Positions 28,366-33,591 of a DNA stretch of 33,591 bases are shown one piece after another (position 1 is the stretch's first letter; each line of letters starts with the position of its first letter). The translations under genes and the position numbers were made by a program. This DNA comes from Ruminococcus sp. (lineage in GTDB: Bacteria > Bacillota > Clostridia > Oscillospirales > Acutalibacteraceae), in NCBI GenBank assembly GCA_024403825.1, contig JAKSRB010000016.1:1-33591 (forward strand). The letters run 5' to 3'. Under the pieces are notes generated by a model. That model did not search any database, was not told where the DNA came from, and was given only the letters and a program-made list of their open reading frames with translations.

Positions 28366-29214
28366 TTAACAGCTAATCATAAAATTATCAATAAGTCTTG
28401 TTTTGCCGATATAAACAGCAATAGCAACAAGAATTTCACCGCTGATAACATCAACAGGCTCAATCGTCAATGCATTTACAACATCAACATAGTCGATTTT
28501 TGCAAGAGGCTCAGAGCAAATCAAGTCAGACATAGCCTTAATTACAGCTTTAGAATCAGTTTCACCGTTTTTAACCATATCTTCGCCAAGCTTAACAGCC
28601 TTGCTGAGAATTAAAGCTGCCTTTCTTTCCTCTGTATTAAGGTAGGTATTTCTTGAGCTTTTAGCAAGACCGTCAGCTTCTCTGATAATCGGACAACCTA
28701 CAATTTCAATATCAAAATTCAAATCCTGAACCATTCTCTTGATAATAGCAAGCTGTTGAGCATCCTTCTGACCAAAATAAGCCTTATCAGGCTTAACAAT
28801 ATTAAAAAGCTTGCCAACAACAGTGCAAACACCACCAAAATGAGTAGGACGAGTTTTACCGCAAAGCTCTTTTGTAAGTCCGTCCATATTTATGTGAGTA
28901 GAAAAGCCGTCAGGATACATTTCAGCAGGCTCCGGATGAAAGATAAGATTAGCACCTGTAGCATCACAAAGCTTTTTATCCGCCTCAAGGTCACGAGGAT
29001 AAGTAGCCAGATCCTCATTAGGAGCAAACTGGATAGGGTTTACAAAAACGCTTACAACAACTCTGTCATTTTCAGCAACTGCTCTTTTTATCAAGCTCTG
29101 ATGACCCTCGTGGAGATAACCCATAGTTGGAACAAGACCAACGGAAAGCCCCTGACTTTTCCATTCATTTACAACAGCTCTTACATCCTTAACAGCAGAA
29201 ACAACCTTAATCAT
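28366..29214 (-). CDS. panC: Pantothenate synthetase
   Basis: 282 residues from the ATG at 29214, with AGGAGG upstream inside panB; a longer in-frame extension to 29325 is a leucine-rich reading of panB sequence and is rejected. [10 protein letters not shown] (29-38) is the ATP-binding motif of this adenylyl-transfer family. [16 protein letters not shown] and the KSSRN loop are also typical. Known role: it joins pantoate and beta-alanine using ATP. The start overlaps the panB stop by eight bases, implying coupled translation. All its substrates except pantoate's direct precursor step (panE or ilvC) are supplied by neighbours. Confidence 0.96.
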   Translation of the reverse strand: MIKVVSAVKDVRAVVNEWKSQGLSVGLVPTMGYLHEGHQSLIKRAVAENDRVVVSVFVNPIQFAPNEDLATYPRDLEADKKLCDATGANLIFHPEPAEMYPDGFSTHINMDGLTKELCGKTRPTHFGGVCTVVGKLFNIVKPDKAYFGQKDAQQLAIIKRMVQDLNFDIEIVGCPIIREADGLAKSSRNTYLNTEERKAALILSKAVKLGEDMVKNGETDSKAVIKAMSDLICSEPLAKIDYVDVVNALTIEPVDVISGEILVAIAVYIGKTRLIDNFMISC

Positions 29215-30052
29215 TGCAAAATTCCTCCTTAAGCGTATTAATAACAGCAGAATCAATTTTATAAGTATGCTCCAAAGCAGGGAACGCACCTGACTTTGTT
29301 TCATTAACATAATCAGAAAAAGCATTTGTCATAGCCTTACCTATTTCACCGAAATGCTTGGCAAATTTAGGAGTATAATCGGAGAACATACCGAGCATAT
29401 CTGCAAAAACAAGCACCTGACCGTCACAATCCGCACCAGCACCAATGCCGATAGTAGGAATATCAAGAATTTCAGTAACAAGCTTAGCAAGCTCAGCAGG
29501 AACGCACTCCAGAACAACCGAGAAAGCACCCGCTTTCTGAACAGCTATAGCATCATTAATAAGCTTTCTTGCAGAAAGCTCGTCCTTTCCCTGAACCTTG
29601 TAGCCACCAAAAGCATTAACAGACTGAGGAGTTAAACCAAGATGAGCCATAACAGGGATACCTGCATCAGTAATTTTCTTTATAGCCTCAGCAACCTCAA
29701 TACCGCCCTCAAGCTTAACGGCACCGGCTCTGCCTTCTTTAATAAGGCGACCTGCGTTGACAACAGCATCATAAACAGAGGTCTGGTATGACATAAAAGG
29801 CATATCAACAACAACCAAAGCATTTTTAGCACCCTTGGCAACAGCTCTGCTGTGGTGAATCATATCTTCCATAGTGACAGCAGTAGTATCATCATAGCCA
29901 AGAACGACATTACCAAGGGAATCGCCTACAAGAATAGACTCAACACCAGCCTTGTCAATTAAGGTAGCAGTAGTGTAATCATAAGCCGTAAGCATAGTAA
30001 GCTTCTCGCCATTGATTTTGGCATTAGCAAAAGTATTAACAGTAACCTTCAT
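29207..30052 (-). CDS. panB: 3-methyl-2-oxobutanoate hydroxymethyltransferase
   Basis: 281 residues, full length. Family motifs are [62 protein letters not shown] and [14 protein letters not shown]. Known role: it adds a hydroxymethyl group from methylene-tetrahydrofolate to ketoisovalerate, the first step to pantothenate, in the cytosol with Mg2+. AAGGAG precedes the ATG. It opens the panB-panC-panD-coaBC operon. panE is absent here, so ketopantoate must be reduced by an enzyme coded elsewhere. Confidence 0.97.
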   Translation of the reverse strand: MKVTVNTFANAKINGEKLTMLTAYDYTTATLIDKAGVESILVGDSLGNVVLGYDDTTAVTMEDMIHHSRAVAKGAKNALVVVDMPFMSYQTSVYDAVVNAGRLIKEGRAGAVKLEGGIEVAEAIKKITDAGIPVMAHLGLTPQSVNAFGGYKVQGKDELSARKLINDAIAVQKAGAFSVVLECVPAELAKLVTEILDIPTIGIGAGADCDGQVLVFADMLGMFSDYTPKFAKHFGEIGKAMTNAFSDYVNETKSGAFPALEHTYKIDSAVINTLKEEFCND

Positions 30053-30190
30053 AAAAAATCTCCTTGCAAAAAATTTTCAGCGATAGAGAATCCGTAGGTT
30101 TTGCGGCATAAAAAATGCACAGAGCAAAACCGCTTTACTGTGCCTTGAGATATTCAAAACAAAAACAATCAGTCCCGTTCTTGATTATAC
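30053..30190 (-). promoter_or_regulatory. panB leader with terminator-like hairpin and a competing pairing (possible attenuator)
   Basis: A perfect TATAAT lies at 30189-30184 on the minus strand, with no good -35. In the leader GCACAG (30143-30138) pairs with CTGTGC (30122-30117), with an inner AGC/GCT pairing, and ATTTTTT follows, as in an intrinsic terminator about 60 bases ahead of panB. GGTTTTGC in its loop is complementary over eight bases to GCAAAACC just downstream (around 30097-30104), which would compete with the stem. No known riboswitch class was recognised. Confidence 0.45.
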
Positions 30191-30347
30191 AAGATACAGG
30201 CAGAATAAATAAATGAAAAGAATAATAAAAAGGTGGTACAGCTTCAAAGCGAATACTATCCAAGTAAATATTATCACAAAAGCCTGACAAAAGCAAGAGC
30301 ATAGGCAAAACTCAGTATATTACACAAAATAAGCATCTTACCCACCC
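30191..30347. other. Intergenic stretch without gene
   Basis: About 160 bases between the pan leader and the next plus-strand promoter. It contains AAAGGTGGTACAGC at about 30228, which recalls a T-box core, but no specifier stem or terminator goes with it. Together with the pan leader and the 5' part of the next transcript, this makes a gene-free stretch of about 400 bases. Confidence 0.5.
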
Positions 30348-30376
30348 TTGACACCTCAACATTTTTCAGCTATTAT
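30348..30376 (+). promoter_or_regulatory. Strong sigma-A promoter of a short transcription unit
   Basis: TTGACA (30348-30353), exactly 17 bases, then TATTAT (30371-30376). A second TATAAT at 30422-30427 has no matching -35. The transcript would run to the terminator at 30735, about 350 bases. Confidence 0.75.
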
Positions 30377-30501
30377 ACAAATAAAGAAATTAATATTTTA
30401 AATTTTTATAAAGATGCAGGATATAATCGCACATACAAACAAAACGGTTGCTTTTCGCACAAAATAAGAGCTTTTGTGACAAGCGACAGAAAGGAGATAA
30501 A

Positions 30502-30645
30502 ATCCATAAGGATATAACAAGATTTGAGCTATTAGCATTATTACTATCAATAAAAGCCTTGCTTGAGAGTGATAATGTTGAAAAGGCAAAGGAGCTTATT
30601 AACGAAGTAATAAGCGAAGCAAAAAGAACAGATTCAGATGATTAA
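30502..30645 (+). CDS. Small helical protein of unknown function with atypical start codon
   Basis: Forty-seven codons if it begins at 30502. A strong AAGGAG (30491-30496) is followed five bases later by ATC, in the exact place where ATG is expected; no ATG lies in frame. A TTG at 30448 would give 65 residues but lacks a ribosome binding site and would bury the good one inside the gene. The peptide (ITRFELLALLLSIKALLESD, then NVEKAKELINEVISEAKR) forms two amphipathic helices with normal codon use, so it looks translated. Its own promoter and terminator frame it. The ATC may be a rare start, a decayed ATG, or a sequence error. No family is recognised. Confidence 0.5.
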   Translation: MHKDITRFELLALLLSIKALLESDNVEKAKELINEVISEAKRTDSDD

Positions 30646-30690
30646 GTCAGAATTTTTAAAATGCGTTCATCCAATAGCTTAAATTATAAT

Positions 30691-30735
30691 AAAAAGCACC
30701 CACTACTCTGTTAATCTGAGTTGCGGGTGCTTTTT
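30691..30735. terminator. Bidirectional terminator between the small ORF and tRNA-Arg
   Basis: AAAAAGCACCC and GGGTGCTTTTT form a perfect 11-bp outer stem with an inner ACTC/GAGT pairing. T-runs exist for both strands, so it can end the small plus-strand unit and the tRNA-Arg transcript. Confidence 0.88.
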
Positions 30736-30773
30736 ATACACATCTAAGGCTTATAAATATTGTGCCTTTTCCT

Positions 30774-30850
30774 TGGTCCGCCCGAAGGGATTTGAACCCC
30801 CGTTCTCCGGAATCGGAATCCGTTGCGTTATCCAGCTACGCTACGGGCGG
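30774..30850 (-). tRNA. tRNA-Arg (anticodon CCG), 3' CCA encoded
   Basis: On the minus strand the acceptor CCGCCCG/CGGGCGG is perfect. The D stem is GCGT/ACGC, the anticodon loop TTCCGAT reads CCG (codon CGG), and the T loop is TTCAAAT with a GGGGG/CCCTT stem containing two G-T pairs. Discriminator A and CCA follow. The first pair of the anticodon stem (A27-G43) is a mismatch. No promoter is seen just upstream, so it may be cut from the ABC-F transcript. Confidence 0.93.
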
Positions 30851-30869
30851 ATTTTTTATTTTTATCTCT

Positions 30870-30902
30870 GCTCAGGACAGTTTTTTATTTTCTGTCCTGA
30901 GC
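30870..30902. other. Hairpin between the ABC-F gene and tRNA-Arg
   Basis: GCTCAGGACAG and CTGTCCTGAGC form a perfect 11-bp stem around an 11-base A/T loop, 32 bases beyond the ABC-F stop. The T-tail (TTTTGTTC) is on the plus strand only; on minus an A-rich sequence follows, so it is not a good terminator for ABC-F and may instead stabilise its mRNA end or mark a processing site. Confidence 0.6.
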
Positions 30903-30934
30903 TTTTGTTCTATTTTTTCTATCCGTTTGCAATA

Positions 30935-32836
30935 TTACTCCGCAAGCTCTTCCCAGATTGAATACTGTTCTTCCTGCTCCTGTTGCAGTTCTTCCAGCTG
31001 TTTCGTAAGCTCCATTAGCTTTGCATAATCGGCTGCTACCTCAGGACTTGACAGCTTTTCCTGTATCTCTGCTATTTCACTATCAAGTCTTTCTATTTCT
31101 GATTCAGCTTTCCTGAGCTTCGCTTTTCTCTTGCGTTCTTCACTCTGTCGTTGTTTTTGTTGCTGATACTCATTTTGTGGCTTTTCTGTAGCTTTTTGCT
31201 TTGCCTGTTCCTTTTCCTCAATCTGTTGTTCCTTGGTGCGTTCTATGTAGTAATCATAATTGCCAAGGTATTCCTTAAAGCCGTCCTGTGTAAGCACAAG
31301 TATTCTATCGGCAAGCTTGTTTATAAAATATCTGTCATGACTTATTATTAATAATGTTCCGCTGTAGTCAAGTAAGGTTTTTTCAAGCTCTTCTCTTGAT
31401 GAGGCATCAAGATGATTTGTCGGCTCGTCAAGCAATAGAAAATTTCCACCCTTTAACATCAGCTTCAGCAATGATACTCTTGCCCTTTCGCCACCGCTCA
31501 TCTTTGCAAGCGGTTTGAATACATCATCTCCCCTAAACAAAAATGATGCCATTGCACTTCTTACTTCTGTCTGTGTCATATTTGGGAAAGTGTCCCATAC
31601 CTCATCTATTGCCGTTTTACTTAAATCAAGATTCTGTTGCATCTGGTCGAAATAGCCTACCATTACATTTGAACCATAGTCATATTCTCCGCTGTCCTGC
31701 GGACATCTTCCCATTAGTATTCTGAAAAGTGTGGTTTTTCCGCAACCATTTCCACCTAATATAAATATGCGTTCACCCTTGCGTATATGCATATTTACAT
31801 TATTGAAAAGCCTTTTATTTTCAAATGATTTTGATAAATTTCTGCATATCAGCACATCTGTTCCGGTTTCACACTTTGGTTCAAAATGCATTCGCATTGT
31901 TGCAAGCTCACTTTCAGGTGCTACTAATTGGGCTTTTATGCGGTCTGCTTCCTTTTGCTTGCTCTCAGCAGTTATAAAGTTCCTTTCTCGTCCCCAGCGT
32001 TTTTGCTGTTCAACAATTCCCTCTATTCGCTTGATTTCCTTTAAATCGTTTTCATATTTATTTTTTAACGATTCATTGTAAGCTTCCTTTTTCTTAATAA
32101 AATCTGAGTATGAACCCTTATAACACATTGTACGGTTATGCTCAAGCTCTATTGTTTTATTTGTAACCCTGTCAAGAAAATATCTGTCATGGCTAATAAT
32201 AATCATAGCACCCTTAAAATCTCTCAGAAAACCTTCAAGCCAGTTCACTGCATTTATATCAAGGTGGTTTGTAGGCTCATCAAGCAATAAAATTGTACTT
32301 CTTGACAACAGCAGTTTAGCGAGGCAGAGCTTTGACCTCTGACCACCGCTCAAATTACCTACCGGCATTTGAAAATCAGCCTCTGTAAATCCAAGACCAA
32401 GCAAGGCTGAGCGTGTTCGGCTTTTATAAGTAAGACCGCCAAGGCGTTCAAATTCTTCCATTAAATGCGTCTGCTTTTCTACGAGAATATTTAAATCACC
32501 ATTATTATGTTCAATATCAGAGGTAATTTTGTCAATTTCCATTTCCATATCACTCAGATAGTCAAACACTGACAACAGCTCGTGAAAAATATCTATGCGA
32601 GGATTGTTACAGGCATGCTGTTCCATATATCCAACCTTAGCATTTTTTTCAAATACAACCGTACCAGAAGTCGGATAAATTTCTCCATTAAGAATTTTAA
32701 AAAGAGTTGTTTTGCCGACACCATTTGCACCGATAAAACCGACCTTATCATAATTTTCAACATCAAATGAAACATCGGTAAAAAGATTATTTTCAATGAA
32801 AGTCATAGTAAGATTACGAACAGATAATGCAGGCAA
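30935..32836 (-). CDS. ABC-F family ATPase (YdiF/Uup-like), soluble, ribosome-associated type
   Basis: 633 residues with two nucleotide-binding domains and no membrane span. Walker A motifs are GANGVGKTT (36-44) and GGNGCGKTT (361-369), signatures LSGGQ (162-166) and MSGGE (446-450), and Walker B LLLDEPTNHLD occurs twice (184 and 468). The linker of about 80 charged residues between them (about 240-320) and the C-terminal coiled coil (about 545-625) are ABC-F traits. Known role of the family: binding the ribosomal E site to aid stalled translation; some give antibiotic resistance, which cannot be judged here. The start is TTG at 32836, seven bases after AGGAGG. It follows the DUF5658-like gene by 43 bases. 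Confidence 0.93.
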   Translation of the reverse strand: MPALSVRNLTMTFIENNLFTDVSFDVENYDKVGFIGANGVGKTTLFKILNGEIYPTSGTVVFEKNAKVGYMEQHACNNPRIDIFHELLSVFDYLSDMEMEIDKITSDIEHNNGDLNILVEKQTHLMEEFERLGGLTYKSRTRSALLGLGFTEADFQMPVGNLSGGQRSKLCLAKLLLSRSTILLLDEPTNHLDINAVNWLEGFLRDFKGAMIIISHDRYFLDRVTNKTIELEHNRTMCYKGSYSDFIKKKEAYNESLKNKYENDLKEIKRIEGIVEQQKRWGRERNFITAESKQKEADRIKAQLVAPESELATMRMHFEPKCETGTDVLICRNLSKSFENKRLFNNVNMHIRKGERIFILGGNGCGKTTLFRILMGRCPQDSGEYDYGSNVMVGYFDQMQQNLDLSKTAIDEVWDTFPNMTQTEVRSAMASFLFRGDDVFKPLAKMSGGERARVSLLKLMLKGGNFLLLDEPTNHLDASSREELEKTLLDYSGTLLIISHDRYFINKLADRILVLTQDGFKEYLGNYDYYIERTKEQQIEEKEQAKQKATEKPQNEYQQQKQRQSEERKRKAKLRKAESEIERLDSEIAEIQEKLSSPEVAADYAKLMELTKQLEELQQEQEEQYSIWEELAE

Positions 32837-32879
32837 AAGAAACCCTCCTTAAAAAGCTGAACTATATTAATATTTTACC

Positions 32880-33287
32880 TTAAAAATGAAAAAAGAGCAA
32901 GACAAAATTTAAAATATGCCACAGTATTACGAAAAAATAAGCAATAATGCCAAAGTTAATGATAAATCGTACAGTATTAGATTCACCCTCAGGAACAGCT
33001 CTGTAAACAATAGCACAAATTTCAATGAGAACCAGCGGAAGAACCCCCTTAACCGTCAATGTTAAAAAGAAGTCATTGAGTACAGCCTTCATAACAGGGT
33101 TAGCCTCTACAAAAAGACCGCTTGAAATAAGCACTTCGGTACACAGCCAATCAACAACATTCAGAAGATACAGCAAAACAAGTCGTGTATAAAAAACAAA
33201 ATCAGACTTTACGGATATGTCTTTTACAGAAACAGAAATATCAGGTTTTTTCAATGTAATAACAGAATTAGATTTGGCAACAGCCAT
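32880..33287 (-). CDS. Small DUF5658-like membrane protein
   Basis: 135 residues from the ATG at 33287, six bases after GAGGTGA. After a polar N-terminus of about 30 residues there are four membrane helices (about 32-55, 66-75 with 80-95, and 108-133). The segment LNVVDWLCTEVLISSG followed by FVEANPVMK (N43, D46, E61-P64) and a later K80-G81 matches the N-x-x-D ... EANP pattern of DUF5658. Its function is unknown. It lies 43 bases upstream of the ABC-F gene on the same strand and may share its transcript. No clear promoter was found on its side of the intergenic region. Confidence 0.75.
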   Translation of the reverse strand: MAVAKSNSVITLKKPDISVSVKDISVKSDFVFYTRLVLLYLLNVVDWLCTEVLISSGLFVEANPVMKAVLNDFFLTLTVKGVLPLVLIEICAIVYRAVPEGESNTVRFIINFGIIAYFFVILWHILNFVLLFFHF

Positions 33288-33334
33288 AAAAATCACCTCT
33301 TTTTAATTTTTTCCAATTTTTTTAAAAATATGAC

Positions 33335-33363
33335 TTGACAACTCTATTAAGATATAGTATAAT
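33335..33363 (+). promoter_or_regulatory. Perfect consensus sigma-A promoter (P1) upstream of tRNA-Thr
   Basis: TTGACA (33335-33340), exactly 17 bases, TATAAT (33358-33363): both boxes match consensus in full. A short CAGG/CCTG hairpin follows at about 33376-33390. Confidence 0.88.
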
Positions 33364-33446
33364 GAGCAAGTCGTCAGGAGATAAACCTGTCGAAACAACT
33401 CAGAAAAATGCAAAAATAAAAATTTTAAAAAATTTTTAAAAAATGC

Positions 33447-33478
33447 TTGACAAAATATCTGAGTTGTGGTAATATAAT
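33447..33478 (+). promoter_or_regulatory. Second promoter (P2) just ahead of tRNA-Thr
   Basis: TTGACA (33447-33452) is followed by TAATAT at 17 bases (33470-33475) and by TATAAT (33473-33478) at 20 bases. The tRNA begins 35 bases on. The perfect -35 and its place support a real promoter with an overlapping -10. Confidence 0.65.
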
Positions 33479-33513
33479 AAAGCACTAAGGAAACAAAAAA
33501 GTTTTCTAAAAAT

Positions 33514-33589
33514 GCTGGTGTAGCTCAGTTGGTAGAGCAGCTGATTTGTAATCAGCAGGTCGGGGGTTCAAGTCCGTCCACCAGCTCCA
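33514..33589 (+). tRNA. tRNA-Thr (anticodon TGT), 3' CCA encoded
   Basis: The acceptor GCTGGTG/CACCAGC is perfect, the D stem is GCTC/GAGC, the anticodon stem GCTGA/TCAGC is perfect, and the loop TTTGTAA reads TGT (codon ACA). The T loop is TTCAAGT. The T stem GGGGG/CCGTC holds a G-G mismatch and a G-T pair, which is unusual. Discriminator T and CCA end two bases before the window edge; further tRNAs may follow. Confidence 0.95.
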
Positions 33590-33591
33590 AA

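Noticed and set aside
29215..29325. N-terminal extension of panC rich in leucine, looking like a signal peptide
   Set aside because: It is an out-of-frame reading of the panB 3' end; the ATG at 29214 has AGGAGG and matches the known PanC start.
30228..30245. AAAGGTGGTACAGC on the plus strand resembles the T-box core
   Set aside because: The match is partial, no specifier stem or AGTA-type loop is seen upstream, no terminator follows, and the next gene is not an amino-acid gene.
30935..32836. Antibiotic resistance call for the ABC-F protein
   Set aside because: The linker that decides drug resistance could not be matched to a resistance subgroup by eye, and housekeeping ABC-F proteins have the same layout.

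Overview
The window is AT-rich, low-GC Gram-positive (Firmicutes) chromosome. It most resembles an anaerobic gut or rumen Clostridia of the Ruminococcus/Oscillospiraceae type. The grounds are a Na+-type V-ATPase operon, a clostridial type IV pilus operon, the paired GGGtGRT and NifU-like genes, AGGAGG-type ribosome binding sites, several TTG starts and textbook sigma-A promoters. Genus and species are inferences. Most genes lie on the minus strand.

Layout. (1) 1-269 (+): the 3' end of a surface-protein gene, with an in-frame 18-bp tandem repeat coding for SYPYYP and an SPKTG sortase signal, followed by two terminators. (2) 391-9039 (-): a nine-gene V-type ATPase operon, ntpF-I-K-E-C-G-A-B-D. 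Its order matches the Enterococcus hirae Na+-ATPase, and the rotor subunit carries the Na+-ligand residues. (3) 9457-12234 (+): a hemolysin III family membrane protein, quinolinate synthase (nadA) and the tRNA 2-thiouridylase mnmA. (4) 12396-14111 (-): a NifU-like Fe-S scaffold homologue followed by the GGGtGRT protein, a two-gene operon of unknown function with its own promoter and terminator. (5) 14334-26602 (-): a type IV pilus locus. The major pilin is monocistronic, with its own extended -10 promoter and a perfect terminator. It is followed by an operon with a consensus promoter: PilM/PilN-like fusion, PilO-like, prepilin peptidase, PilB, PilT, PilC, a giant 896-aa pilin-like protein and two minor pilins. 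(6) 26727-30052 (-): panB-panC-panD-coaBC, pantothenate to CoA biosynthesis, with a possible attenuator in the leader. (7) 30348-30735 (+): a short transcription unit coding for a small helical protein that lacks a normal start codon. (8) 30774-33287 (-): a DUF5658-like membrane protein, an ABC-F ATPase and tRNA-Arg(CCG). (9) 33335-33589 (+): two sigma-A promoters and tRNA-Thr(TGT).

How it works together. The V-ATPase probably couples ATP and sodium gradients. The pilus locus holds nearly a full machine (retraction and extension ATPases, platform, alignment proteins, peptidase, major and minor pilins); no secretin is present, as expected for a Gram-positive cell. NadA and MnmA both depend on Fe-S or sulfur chemistry and sit convergent to the NifU-like/GGGtGRT pair, which makes that pair the best candidate here for a poorly described system.
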